Positions 41,341 through 50,092 of a DNA stretch of 64,000 nucleotides are shown one piece after another. The translations under genes and the position numbers were made by a program. This DNA is from Oscillospiraceae bacterium. Its GTDB lineage: Bacteria > Bacillota > Clostridia > Oscillospirales > Ruminococcaceae. The notes under the pieces are model-generated. The model had not been told where the DNA came from. It saw only the letters and a list, made by a program, of their open reading frames with translations, and made no database searches. The DNA lies in assembly GCA_022787085.1 (NCBI GenBank), contig JALFVE010000038.1, positions 33,809 through 97,808 on the forward strand. Direction: 5' to 3'. Numbering within the stretch: the first letter of the stretch is position 1; each line of letters begins with the position of its first letter.

Positions 41341-42795
41341 ATGAAGAATTTAAAGAAGACTATTGCTATGATCTCATCTGTAGTTCTCGCAGGCTCTGTA
41401 TTCGCAGCTTGCGGCGGCAAGACTGAGACTCCCGCACCTGCTGAGGGCGGTGCTGACACAACTGCTGCTGCTCCCGCTGAGGGCGGCGAGACTGAGGCTG
41501 CTCCCGCTGAGGGCGGCGAGACCGAGGCTGCTCCCGCAGAGGGCGGCGACGCTGCAGCTACTGATAAGCTCACAGTTCTTTGCTGGAACACAGATGATAT
41601 TGATCCCATGCTCAAGCTTTTCTGCGAGAAGACCGGTCACTCTGCTGACGAGTTCAACGTAAAGAGCTTCGGATGCGGCGGCGGTGAGGCAGCTGAGAAC
41701 TACGATGCTTACCTTGCAGATGCTAACAACGACGCTGATATCCTCTTCGTTGAGGCTGACTGGGCACTCAAGTACATCAATGATGACAACGCTACACAGG
41801 CTCTCTCCAACATCGGCTTCACCGATGCTGATTATGCTGATCTTTATGACTACACCATCGAGATCGGTAAGTCCTCCAGCGGCGTTCAGAAGGGTCTCTC
41901 ATGGCAGGCTGCAGCAGGCGGATTCTGCTACAGAGAGGATCTCGCTGAGAAGTACCTCGGCGTAACTACTCCCGATGATTTCCAGGCTCTCGTTTCCGAT
42001 TGGGACAAGTTCATGGATACAGCTGCTAAGGTTAAGGACGCTTCCAACGGCGAAACTGCTCTTACTTCCACACTTTCAGGTGTATGGCAGGTATTCTCCG
42101 CAGGCAGAAGCAATCCTTGGGTTGTTGACAACAAGCTTCAGCTCGATGACGAGTGCAGAAAGTACATTGACCTCGCTAAGACAATGTATGACAACGGCTA
42201 TGTAATCAAGGATCTCGCTCAGTGGAACACTGACTGGTATGCTGCTGGTCAGACCGATACAACAATGGGTTACTTCGTATCCACATGGGGCTTCGGCGAT
42301 GCAATCCTCACACAGGCTGCAGGCGGCGAAGGCGGAGCTACATACGGCAAGTGGAAGGTTGTAGTTGGACCTCAGCCCTTCTACTGGGGCGGTACTTGGG
42401 CAACTGTTGCAACAAGATGCAACAACCCCGAGCTTGCTAAGGAATTCATCTCCTTCTTCACAACTAACGCTGAAACTGCTCAGGCATACTCTGAGTCCAA
42501 GGGTGAGTACGTTTCCAACCAGAAGGCAATGGAGGGCGTTCTTGCTAACGGCTCCTACACCGGTGTTGGCGTTCTCGGCGGACAGAACCAGTTCGAGACT
42601 CTGAATGTTGTAGCTGCAGGCATCAACATGAAGGGCGGTATCACACCTTATGACTCTGTAATCAAGCAGGCATTCAACGATGCAGTAACTCAGTACTGCC
42701 AGGGCAACTACGCTGACGTTGATACTACTATCGACGAGTTCGTAAACAGCGTTGCTGCTTCTCTCCCCGACCTCGATTACTCCAACTTTGACTAA
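41341..42795 (+). CDS. sugar ABC transporter solute-binding lipoprotein
   Basis: The 484-residue lipoprotein has the lipobox FAAC at about residues 20-23 and a linker of repeated PAEGGETEAA-type units (about 30-70), whose DNA consists of 30-base repeats. The binding domain follows from LTVLCWNTDDIDPMLKLFCE, with SWQAAAGGFCYREDLAEKYL and a C-terminal DTTIDEFVNSVAASLPDLDY. It would capture an oligosaccharide, probably cellobiose or cellodextrin, for the two permeases downstream. AAGGAGG precedes the ATG. The strongly biased codons (CTC, GTT, AAG) suggest high expression, and the stem-loop after the gene supports this. Confidence 0.92.
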   Translation: MKNLKKTIAMISSVVLAGSVFAACGGKTETPAPAEGGADTTAAAPAEGGETEAAPAEGGETEAAPAEGGDAAATDKLTVLCWNTDDIDPMLKLFCEKTGHSADEFNVKSFGCGGGEAAENYDAYLADANNDADILFVEADWALKYINDDNATQALSNIGFTDADYADLYDYTIEIGKSSSGVQKGLSWQAAAGGFCYREDLAEKYLGVTTPDDFQALVSDWDKFMDTAAKVKDASNGETALTSTLSGVWQVFSAGRSNPWVVDNKLQLDDECRKYIDLAKTMYDNGYVIKDLAQWNTDWYAAGQTDTTMGYFVSTWGFGDAILTQAAGGEGGATYGKWKVVVGPQPFYWGGTWATVATRCNNPELAKEFISFFTTNAETAQAYSESKGEYVSNQKAMEGVLANGSYTGVGVLGGQNQFETLNVVAAGINMKGGITPYDSVIKQAFNDAVTQYCQGNYADVDTTIDEFVNSVAASLPDLDYSNFD

Positions 42796-42830
42796 TATCT
42801 GACGGTCAATAGTTAAATAAGTTTATGTCG

Positions 42831-42856
42831 TGGGGCAGGCATTATTGTCTGCCCCA
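42831..42856 (+). other. intergenic stem-loop between binding protein and permease genes
   Basis: TGGGGCAG (42831-42838) pairs perfectly with CTGCCCCA (42849-42856), with no T-run. Such structures often protect the 3' end of the binding-protein message or reduce read-through, which gives more binding protein than permease. Confidence 0.65.
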
Positions 42857-42906
42857 TAGATATAAAACTATAAAACAGCACATAAATTTGAGGGGGAGAA
42901 TTTTTA

Positions 42907-43950
42907 ATGGTTTCAAGCTCAAGCAGGAAAATTCGCTCTATTAGCTATGCTAAGTATGGTTATCTTTTTATTCTTCCATTCTTTATAGTATATGCGTTTT
43001 TTCAGGTGTATCCTTTATTTAACACATTCTATCTCAGTACCCAGAAAAGTACGACCGATACAGGTTCAGTAATTCTTGAATCTGTTGGTGTTGATAATTT
43101 CAGAGCCATCCTGTTCGGACAGGGCAAAACAGTTGATGAAGCAACCGGCGCAACTGTATATAAGGAAACCCGTCAGGCTTCGGCTATCAAAAGCGACTTC
43201 TACAGAGTAATGGGCAATACTCTTATCCTTTGGTTCGGAAACTTTATTCCTCAGATCATTATCTCCCTGCTGCTTGCGGCTTGGTTTACCGATGCTTATC
43301 TGAAGATCAAGGGCAAAGGATTCTTCAAGATCGTAATGTATATGCCTAATATCATTACTGCGGCATCAGTCGCTGCTCTCTTTGTAATGCTCTTTTCCGA
43401 TTCACAGTTTGGTGCTGTAAACTCCATGCTCCTCAAGGCAGGACATGAAACAGTTCCTTTTGTATCGGGAAAAACACAGTCCCGAGTGCTTATCATGATA
43501 ATCCAGACATGGATGTGGTTCGGTAATACCACAATTATGCTTATGTCAGGAATCATGGGCATCAATCCCTCTCTCTTCGAGGCTGCAAATATCGACGGCG
43601 CTACTCCCAGACAGCAGTTTTTCCAGATCACAATCCCTCTGTTAAAGCCTATCATGCTTTATACAATGGTTACATCCATGATCGGCGGTCTCCAGATGTT
43701 CGATATTCCTTATCTTTACAATGTCGGCACATCTCAGAACAAATTCACAGAGACTATTGCAGTATTTATCTACAATCACTTCCACAATATCAAGCCAAAC
43801 TACGGTTATTCCGCATCGTCCTCGGTTGTTCTGTTTATTATCACAGCACTTCTTGGCTCGATCTGCTTTGCAGTTAACAGAGATAAGGACAATACTCCGA
43901 AGGCAAAGCGCGGTTCAAAGGCTTTGAAAAACAAGTTGGGAGGTCTGTAA
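42907..43950 (+). CDS. sugar ABC transporter permease (MalF type)
   Basis: The 347-residue inner-membrane protein has six to seven helices. The N-terminus KYGYLFILPFFIVYAFFQVYPLFN is typical of the first CUT1 permease. The EAA coupling loop is FEAANIDGATPRQQFFQITIPLLKP, where it would contact the ATPase. It forms a heterodimer with the next gene, whose ATG begins three bases after this stop. GGGGGAGAA precedes the start. No ATP-binding subunit is encoded in the operon, which is normal for CUT1 systems that share an MsiK-type ATPase. Confidence 0.94.
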   Translation: MVSSSSRKIRSISYAKYGYLFILPFFIVYAFFQVYPLFNTFYLSTQKSTTDTGSVILESVGVDNFRAILFGQGKTVDEATGATVYKETRQASAIKSDFYRVMGNTLILWFGNFIPQIIISLLLAAWFTDAYLKIKGKGFFKIVMYMPNIITAASVAALFVMLFSDSQFGAVNSMLLKAGHETVPFVSGKTQSRVLIMIIQTWMWFGNTTIMLMSGIMGINPSLFEAANIDGATPRQQFFQITIPLLKPIMLYTMVTSMIGGLQMFDIPYLYNVGTSQNKFTETIAVFIYNHFHNIKPNYGYSASSSVVLFIITALLGSICFAVNRDKDNTPKAKRGSKALKNKLGGL

Positions 43951-43953
43951 TAA

Positions 43954-44844
43954 ATGAGCACACAAATGGCAGGTACACATAGCAACTCCCAGATGATCAA
44001 AATCAGAACTACTATGGTTACAATAGTAATGGTTCTTCTTGCAATCATCAGCTTGCTCCCCATTTTGATTCTGGTAGTAAACGCTACAAGAACATCCGTT
44101 GATATCAGCGGTAACGGTATTTCTTTCATCCCCAAGCTTCACCTTTTTGATAATATCAAGACCCTGATGGACTGGTCCGCATCAAATAAGATCCAGTATG
44201 ACGCATTCATCGGTTACAGAAACAGCGGTATTATTGCATTTTCAACCACGATCCTTACCGTTCTGTTCTCGGGAATGACCGCTTACGGTCTTGTGGTTTA
44301 TGATTTCAGATTCAGGAATATCGCATATACGATCATTCTTGCAGTAATGATGATCCCCGTTCAGGTAACATCAGTTGGTTTCTATCAGTTTATGAGCAAG
44401 CTCGGTCTTACCGACAGCTACATACCGCTGATCGTTCCGGCAATTGCAGCTCCGGCGGTTGTGTTCTTCATGCGACAGTATATGAAATCATCCTTCCCTC
44501 TTGAAATTGTCGAAGCAGCACGAATTGACGGCTGCGGTGAGTACAGAACTTTCTTCACCATCGGTATTCCCATGATGAAGCCTGCGTTTGCAGTTCAGGC
44601 AATATTCGCTTTCGTTGCTAACTGGAATAACTACTATACACCCTCAATGATCCTTATTTCAAGAGAAAAAAATCAGCTCACACTCCCTATGATGGTAAAC
44701 ACTATCATCTCCAATGATAAGCTGAATGATTTCGGTGCAAACTATGCCGCAATCATGCTCTCAATTATCCCCGTTGTTATTGTTTACTTCATTTTCTCCA
44801 AATTTATCGTTGAAGGCGTTGCACTCGGCGGCGTTAAGGAATAA
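43954..44844 (+). CDS. sugar ABC transporter permease (MalG type)
   Basis: The 296-residue permease has six helices and the EAA loop VEAARIDGCGEYRTFFTIGIPMMKPAF (abbreviated here to its EAARIDGCGEYRTFF core) followed by NWNNYYTPSMILI, as in MalG-type subunits. It overlaps closely with the preceding permease and ends the operon at the terminator at 44860. Length and motif order are standard for the second CUT1 permease. Confidence 0.93.
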   Translation: MSTQMAGTHSNSQMIKIRTTMVTIVMVLLAIISLLPILILVVNATRTSVDISGNGISFIPKLHLFDNIKTLMDWSASNKIQYDAFIGYRNSGIIAFSTTILTVLFSGMTAYGLVVYDFRFRNIAYTIILAVMMIPVQVTSVGFYQFMSKLGLTDSYIPLIVPAIAAPAVVFFMRQYMKSSFPLEIVEAARIDGCGEYRTFFTIGIPMMKPAFAVQAIFAFVANWNNYYTPSMILISREKNQLTLPMMVNTIISNDKLNDFGANYAAIMLSIIPVVIVYFIFSKFIVEGVALGGVKE

Positions 44845-44859
44845 GACAAGAAATAATTT

Positions 44860-44892
44860 CGGCTTCGGATATTTTTCCGAAGCCGATTTTTC
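44860..44892 (+). terminator. terminator of the ABC operon
   Basis: CGGCTTCGGA (44860-44869) pairs perfectly with TCCGAAGCCG (44876-44885), followed by ATTTTTCTTT. Confidence 0.92.
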
Positions 44893-45004
44893 TTTGGAAT
44901 TAACTGGAATTTCCAAGTTATTCATATATTTTTGTTAATAATGACTGTTTTGGTTCTTGATTTTTTTCTATGTTGTTATAAATGCCGAATTTTATTACCT
45001 GCTA

Positions 45005-45033
45005 TTGACAGTTTCGTGCAAAAATATTATAAT
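45005..45033 (+). promoter_or_regulatory. promoter of the SCP2-like gene
   Basis: TTGACA (45005-45010), 17 bases, perfect TATAAT (45028-45033). Confidence 0.9.
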
Positions 45034-45091
45034 AATAATATGAAAAAATTGTGCTTTGACTAATATGTAAATATTTTAGGAGGAAATACTA

Positions 45092-45463
45092 ATGGCTAAA
45101 ACAGTTAAAAAGGCTGCTGAGCAGAAAGCAGAAATTAGTGACGTTCTTACATATGAATCCATCGTTGACAGCTTTAAGGCAAGAGTGTCCAAAGCCAAGG
45201 CTCCTGTTGACGCTCGGATTGCCGCTCAGGTAAAGCTTAACGGCTCTGTTGACGGAACTCTTTATGTTCTCGTAGCAAATGGCATTGCAGTCGTTGAGCC
45301 TTTTGATTACAGAGGCGCTGATATTGAGATCGACGCTGACGCTGAAGTTTTTGCAGCTATTCTTGCAGGCAAGAAGTCTATGCCCTCCGCCATTGTTGAC
45401 GGTAATATCAAAATGCAGGGCAATGCAGGCAAGGCTATTGTTCTCGCATCAGTAGTATTTTGA
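45092..45463 (+). CDS. SCP2-like sterol/lipid-binding domain protein
   Basis: The 123 residues look like one SCP2 fold: an N-terminal helix (YESIVDSFKARVSKA), strands with VNGS-like KLNGSVDGTLYVLVANG, VEPFDYRGADIEIDADAEVF, then the family's AAILAGKKSMPSAIVDGNIK and MQGNAGKAI end. SCP2 proteins bind lipids or acyl chains in a hydrophobic tunnel. There is no signal peptide. The gene is monocistronic, with a consensus promoter, AGGAGG site and strong terminator, so it is probably well expressed. The exact ligand is unknown. Confidence 0.75.
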   Translation: MAKTVKKAAEQKAEISDVLTYESIVDSFKARVSKAKAPVDARIAAQVKLNGSVDGTLYVLVANGIAVVEPFDYRGADIEIDADAEVFAAILAGKKSMPSAIVDGNIKMQGNAGKAIVLASVVF

Positions 45464-45479
45464 TCTTGGAAAAAATATT

Positions 45480-45505
45480 GCGGGCATTTTGTGCCCGCTT
45501 TTTTT
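45480..45505 (+). terminator. terminator after the SCP2-like gene
   Basis: GCGGGCA (45480-45486) pairs with TGCCCGC (45492-45498), followed by seven T. Confidence 0.92.
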
Positions 45506-45516
45506 ATTGGTGAGAA

Positions 45517-46083
45517 ATGGTATATTATAAATTTATGGACATAGGCTCAGACAGCCGAAAAAACCAGCATGAAACAGGAATTATGCTTTTGCAGAAAATA
45601 ATTTATGACAAATTCGGCTATGAAATAAACGAGAAGGATATCGCCCATCAAAAGCTGGGAAAGCCCTATTTGCCGTCACACGAAGAAGTCAGATTCAGCA
45701 TTTCCCATTGCAGAGGACTTTGCTGCTGCATCGCAGGAGAATCCAAATATGGTATCGACTGTGAGAATATCAGGGATTTCCGTCCTAATGTTGTTAAGCG
45801 TGTGTTTACAGCTTCCGAGGCAAAATGGTTTGATAGTGTCGAAGAACAGGAAAAGCCCCGTTATTTCTTTATTATCTGGACATTAAAGGAAGCCTTCGGA
45901 AAATATACCGGCATGGGGATTGCCGATATGAAAAATGTTTCTTTTTCCCTTGAAAACGGTATTCTGACAAGTGACAAAGCGGACCTTGATTTTTTTGTTT
46001 ATGAGCATGACGGATATATTTTATCGATCTGCGTTAACAAAGGAGAGGAACCCGATTGCACTTTTGGAAATCGAATATACTAA
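45517..46083 (+). CDS. 4'-phosphopantetheinyl transferase (Sfp type)
   Basis: The 188-residue enzyme attaches the phosphopantetheine arm of CoA to carrier proteins. Motifs are QKLGKPYL, FSISHCRGLCCC (substrate-binding His), GIDCENIRDF (Mg2+-binding Asp) and WTLKEAFGKYTGMGI (WxxKEA). It is shorter than the 220-230 residues of Sfp and could serve fatty-acid ACP or a small nonribosomal system, but none is in the window. It follows a terminator at only 11 bases, so its promoter is unclear; read-through may matter. Confidence 0.9.
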   Translation: MVYYKFMDIGSDSRKNQHETGIMLLQKIIYDKFGYEINEKDIAHQKLGKPYLPSHEEVRFSISHCRGLCCCIAGESKYGIDCENIRDFRPNVVKRVFTASEAKWFDSVEEQEKPRYFFIIWTLKEAFGKYTGMGIADMKNVSFSLENGILTSDKADLDFFVYEHDGYILSICVNKGEEPDCTFGNRIY

Positions 46084-46084
46084 A

Positions 46085-46116
46085 AATGCCGTCCTCGGAA
46101 GAGAACGGCATTTTAT
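46085..46116. terminator. bidirectional terminator between Sfp-type gene and GH94 gene
   Basis: AATGCCGT (46085-46092) pairs with ACGGCATT (46105-46112). A-rich DNA on one side and TTTTAT on the other allow use by both convergent genes. Confidence 0.7.
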
Positions 46117-46137
46117 ATATATATGTGTGTTTTACTA

Positions 46138-48537
46138 TTACTTGCCCAGAGTTACAACAATTTCGTTAACGTCCTTGAGCTTGTCAGCGGGGATATGGTT
46201 AGAAGGAAGCTTTTCACCGTTAAGAATAACTTCCTTAACGCCGCTTTCAACATGATCGGGGTTGTTGAAGGTCATGTTAAGCTTCTTGCCTCTGAAGGTC
46301 TTGGTAACGGTATAGCTGCCCCAATCGGAGGAGATGGAGGGGTCAACCTTAAGACCTGCTGCGTCGGGTCTCATGCCGAGGATACCCTCAACAGTGCCGA
46401 CCATAACAGTGGAAGCAGTACCTGTGAGCCAGTGAACGTGTGCGCGGCCTGCATAGGGGCTGTCCTTGCCCTCAACGAACTGACCGTAAACATAAGGCTC
46501 GAGGCATCTGTGCTCTGCATTGTCGTTGTAGGTTGCGGGAGCAGCTTCCTTCCAGTATTTGTAAGCACGGTTTCCGTGACCCATAAGGGATTCAGCCAGG
46601 ATCAGCCAGCCCTGAGGCTGAGAGAAGATACCTGCATTTTCCTTAGTGCACTTGTTGAAGCACTGCATGAGAGCGCCGTCAAAGCCGTGGTCAACATATG
46701 GAGGATACATAACCATTGCGCCGTAGGGAGTGTTAAGCTCTCTCTCAACGCTGTCCATAGCCTTTTCAGCCTGCTCCTTGCTTGCGAAGCCGGAGATAAC
46801 CGACCAGGACTGAGGATTGAGCCACATATTAGCCTCGGGATCGGTTCTCTGACCGATAACAGTGCCGTCCTCCTTGTAGCCGCGGATCCATCTGTCCTCG
46901 TTCCAGCAAGCGCTGAGGATATCATCAAGCTTAGCCTTAACATCGTCGAGGTACTTAACATACTCTGTGTCATTCTTAATTTCGGCATAGCTTCTGAGGA
47001 TCTTGATGGCATAAACGAGCTGGAATGCAACGAAGGTGGATTCGCCCTTCTTGCCGAGACGGAGACAGTCGTTCCAGTCAGCATGGAGACCTGCGGGCAT
47101 ACCGTGGTTTCCGAGATTATTCATAGAGAACATGATAGCTCTCTTGAGATGATCGTAAACAGTACCCTTCTCGCCGTCGTTAGCATAGAATATTTCCTCG
47201 TCAAGGAAATTGATATCGCCGCTTTCGGATATGTACTTGTAAATAGTGGGGAAGAGCCAGAGAGCGTCATCAGCACGATATGAGGGATGACCTGTTTCCT
47301 TTGCATAAGCAGTATTGGGATCATTCTCGTCGGGGTGATTCTCTTCGCCTGCCTTGTGGGTGTACTTAACGAGGGGAAGACCGGCGCCGTTAGTGACCTG
47401 AGCGGAAAGCATGAAGATGATCTGCTTCTTAGCCATTTCGGGAGCAAGGTGGATAATACCCTGAATATCCTGAACGGTATCCCTGTATCCGAAGCCGTTT
47501 CTCAGACCGCAGTACTGGAAGGATGCAGCTCTGGACCAGATAAAGGTAATGAAGCAGTTGTATGCGTTCCATACATTGATCATGTTGTTGAAATCAGCGT
47601 CGGGAGTATTAACCTGGAAATTACCAAGCTTAGAGTGCCAGAATTCCTTGAGCTCAGCGATCTCAGCCTCAACAACGCCGTCCTTCTGGTACTTAGCGAT
47701 GATCTCAGCAGCCACAGCCTCGGGTCTCTGACCGAGAATATAAACGATCTCCTTTGTTTCGCCGGGCTGAAGAACGATATCGCTCTGGAGAGCACCGCAG
47801 GAGTTGGTGTTGTAGTTGAGCTGACCGTTCAGACCCTCTTCGATGCCCTTGGGATTAGCATAGCTTCTGTAAGAGCCGACAAATGCATCTCTGTCGCCGC
47901 AGTAAGCGGTAACGTCAGCCTTGGCAACGCCGAGGAAACGCTCGTTGTCGGGGTTCTTGAACACTTCATTCTGCTTCTGGAGGATGAAATTGCCCTTGAA
48001 ATAGGTGCGGGTGATGAACAGGGTGTACTGAAGATTAACCTGATCCTGCTCATAGTTATTGTCGTTAACAAATTCGCAGTAGCCTGTAACGGAAAGCTTT
48101 CTGGGCTTAGAATCGGTGTTGGTGATCTTAGCAGCCCAGACCTCATAGAGAGCGTTTCTGGGAACATAATATGTAGTTTCGGTCTTGATATTCTTGTACT
48201 CGGAGGTGATAACTGTGTAAGCAGTACCGTGGCGGCACTCGCTCTTGTACTCGTCGAGGGACTTGCAGACGGGAGACCAGGAAGCAGACCAGTAATCGCC
48301 TGTTTCGCCGTCCTTGAGATAGATGTAGCGGCCGGGCTGGTCCATAGCAACGGAGTTGAAGCGGTAACGGATGATTCTGCCGTTAGCGCCCGACTTGACG
48401 AAGCTGTAGCCGCCTGCGTTATTGGAGATGATAGCGCCGTACTCGGGGTCGCCCAGATAGTTAGCCCAGGGCATGGGAGTATCGGGACGGGTGATAACAT
48501 ATTCCTTGTTTTCCAGATCGAAATGTCCGTAATTCAT
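46138..48537 (-). CDS. cbp: GH94 cellobiose phosphorylase
   Basis: Cellobiose phosphorylase splits cellobiose with phosphate into alpha-glucose 1-phosphate and glucose in the cytoplasm, saving ATP. The 799 residues fit the family length of about 810 and start MNYGHFDLENKEYVITRPDT, as known clostridial enzymes do. The catalytic region GLHADWNDCLRLGKKGES holds the general acid Asp; GLRNGFGYRDTVQDIQG and HWLTGTASTVMVGT are further GH94 marks. The ATG at 48537 follows AAAGGAG; the frame extends 20 codons upstream without support. Cellodextrin phosphorylases are longer (about 980). AAACGTTT palindromes lie upstream. Confidence 0.94.
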   Translation of the reverse strand: MNYGHFDLENKEYVITRPDTPMPWANYLGDPEYGAIISNNAGGYSFVKSGANGRIIRYRFNSVAMDQPGRYIYLKDGETGDYWSASWSPVCKSLDEYKSECRHGTAYTVITSEYKNIKTETTYYVPRNALYEVWAAKITNTDSKPRKLSVTGYCEFVNDNNYEQDQVNLQYTLFITRTYFKGNFILQKQNEVFKNPDNERFLGVAKADVTAYCGDRDAFVGSYRSYANPKGIEEGLNGQLNYNTNSCGALQSDIVLQPGETKEIVYILGQRPEAVAAEIIAKYQKDGVVEAEIAELKEFWHSKLGNFQVNTPDADFNNMINVWNAYNCFITFIWSRAASFQYCGLRNGFGYRDTVQDIQGIIHLAPEMAKKQIIFMLSAQVTNGAGLPLVKYTHKAGEENHPDENDPNTAYAKETGHPSYRADDALWLFPTIYKYISESGDINFLDEEIFYANDGEKGTVYDHLKRAIMFSMNNLGNHGMPAGLHADWNDCLRLGKKGESTFVAFQLVYAIKILRSYAEIKNDTEYVKYLDDVKAKLDDILSACWNEDRWIRGYKEDGTVIGQRTDPEANMWLNPQSWSVISGFASKEQAEKAMDSVERELNTPYGAMVMYPPYVDHGFDGALMQCFNKCTKENAGIFSQPQGWLILAESLMGHGNRAYKYWKEAAPATYNDNAEHRCLEPYVYGQFVEGKDSPYAGRAHVHWLTGTASTVMVGTVEGILGMRPDAAGLKVDPSISSDWGSYTVTKTFRGKKLNMTFNNPDHVESGVKEVILNGEKLPSNHIPADKLKDVNEIVVTLGK

Positions 48538-48602
48538 GGGATAAACACTCCTTTTAATTATTGACTTGCTTTTATGTATAATGCATATACATTTCAAGTA
48601 AC

Positions 48603-48631
48603 ATTATAGCATTTTTATATAGTTTTTGCAA
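48603..48631 (-). promoter_or_regulatory. promoter of the cellobiose phosphorylase gene
   Basis: Minus strand TTGCAA (48631-48626), 17 bases, perfect TATAAT (48608-48603). Confidence 0.82.
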
Positions 48632-48699
48632 GGGGTTTATAAAATTTTATAATTATTTTATGATAAATCAGTAATTTTGATGGCATTTGAGATTTTTTC

Positions 48700-48769
48700 A
48701 AACGTTTAGTATGTAAACGTATACAAAACCTTTGAAGAAATATTACACGGTTTCGCCCCTTAAACGTTT
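48700..48769. promoter_or_regulatory. LacI-type palindromes upstream of the phosphorylase
   Basis: Two perfect AAACGTTT palindromes (48700-48707, in TCAAACGTTTAG, and 48762-48769, in TTAAACGTTTGA) flank a partial copy GTAAACGTATAC (48713-48724). They match the site in the lacI leader at 40158. They lie about 100-165 bases upstream of the phosphorylase start site, so looping or activation is possible. Confidence 0.65.
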
Positions 48770-48939
48770 GAGAATATTAAGGAGTTATGAAAGTATTATT
48801 ATATGTATAACTGCCGCACCGAAAAGCTGTATTCATTTATTGAATTATGTTTTTATGCATATAAAATTGTAACAAAATACCAGATTTATGAGCTGAGAGT
48901 AATAGGAATTGTGCAAAACATAAAATTATCATTATGCTA

Positions 48940-48968
48940 TTGACAGCACGGCTCGTGCAGCTTTATGC
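48940..48968 (+). promoter_or_regulatory. MerR-type promoter with operator in the spacer
   Basis: TTGACA (48940-48945) and TTATGC (48963-48968) are 17 bases apart, and the spacer holds the perfect palindrome GCACG-GCT-CGTGC (48946-48958). A dyad between -35 and -10 is the usual site of MerR regulators, here probably autoregulatory. Confidence 0.65.
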
Positions 48969-48992
48969 TTAATTTACAGGAGGTGCAGATTG

Positions 48993-50051
48993 ATGAAAAC
49001 GCTCAGCGAGGTTGTAAATATTGTTGGTATGTCTAGACGGGTCATTCAGGAATACGAGAAAGCTGGACTGTCGCAAACGCCTTCAACGACCAATAAATAC
49101 GGTCATCTCCTTTATGATGAAAAAACAATTGAACGGCTGTGTCAGATACGCTTCTACCGTGACCTGGGGTACAACAAAAAACAGATAAAAGATATTTTTT
49201 CTGGTTCCGATAATGACAGGCGGAGTGCTGTCATATCGCAGATAGATGTGCTGGAAAAGGAAAAAAAGAAGCTGGAAGCCCTTATCGCAGTTTCCAAAGC
49301 ATCGGATAAATTGGGGTGGTCAGTATCTGCGGTTCGTTCCGCACTGCCGTTTGCGCAGAATGTGACCTATGATATGATATCATCAATATTCGGCGATTTC
49401 TGCAGAGCTTACGCTGACAGAAAGTCTGAAAACTGCTTTAACGAGGTCCTGACAGAGGAAGAGCGTGACGAATTGTCCGAAGCGGTCGCAGCTGTTTTGG
49501 AATGCTTCGGGCAGGGCATTTCCGCCGAAGCGGAAGCTGTTCAGGAAATGGTGGAGAGAATACACAATATAGCTTCAAAAGCATTGTCGGATTCCATGAT
49601 ATTCTTTTCGTTCTGTAATCTATTCCTGTCTCCGGACAGCGAGCTTGCAAAGGAATTTGACGGGGAGCTTGGAAAGGGCTGTGCGGAATATTTATTTTCC
49701 GCCGTAAGGCATTATTGCGTCACCAATGCAGATTCTCCCGCCGACCGTGTGATAAACGAAGCCTTGGAAAAGCTTGAACGTTTCGGGCGGAAAAAATATG
49801 CCGCGGATTCGGAAGAGGTTCAGAATGAGGTGCGAAAGCTTTACGGATTTTATGAGAATATTGCAGCCATTGCGTTCGAAGCACGGCTTGAACTGCTGCA
49901 TGATCTTGGAAAGACGTTTGAAAACAGAGCGTTGAGTGAACAGCTTGATGACGGTGATGAGAGAGAGCTTGCACGTTTTATCTCGGAAGCCATATACATA
50001 TTTTGCGATGGCTTTGACAAAAAATGTTACAAGGTAAACGTCAGCAGATAA
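48993..50051 (+). CDS. MerR family transcriptional regulator with long effector domain
   Basis: The 352-residue protein has an N-terminal MerR winged helix (TLSEVVNIVGMSRRVIQEYE, then YDEKTIERLCQIRFYRDLGY) and a coiled-coil dimer helix (about 75-105). The remaining 250 residues are helical and do not match a known MerR sensor, though their length and helical make-up recall TipA-like or helical-bundle sensors. ATG 48993 stands nine bases after AGGAGG. Its only downstream neighbour is a lipoprotein gene 41 bases on, the best target candidate. Confidence 0.85.
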   Translation: MKTLSEVVNIVGMSRRVIQEYEKAGLSQTPSTTNKYGHLLYDEKTIERLCQIRFYRDLGYNKKQIKDIFSGSDNDRRSAVISQIDVLEKEKKKLEALIAVSKASDKLGWSVSAVRSALPFAQNVTYDMISSIFGDFCRAYADRKSENCFNEVLTEEERDELSEAVAAVLECFGQGISAEAEAVQEMVERIHNIASKALSDSMIFFSFCNLFLSPDSELAKEFDGELGKGCAEYLFSAVRHYCVTNADSPADRVINEALEKLERFGRKKYAADSEEVQNEVRKLYGFYENIAAIAFEARLELLHDLGKTFENRALSEQLDDGDERELARFISEAIYIFCDGFDKKCYKVNVSR

Positions 50052-50092
50052 TTATCGGTTGTAATAACCGCATTTTACGGGAGGAGATCATA

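Noticed and set aside
41440..41550. Possible tandem DNA repeat element
   Set aside because: The repeats encode the flexible PAEGG linker of a lipoprotein, which is common in such proteins.
46123..48564. Two long plus-strand frames (386 and 425 codons)
   Set aside because: They are antisense to the cellobiose phosphorylase gene, which matches GH94 along its whole length. No ribosome site or family match supports them.
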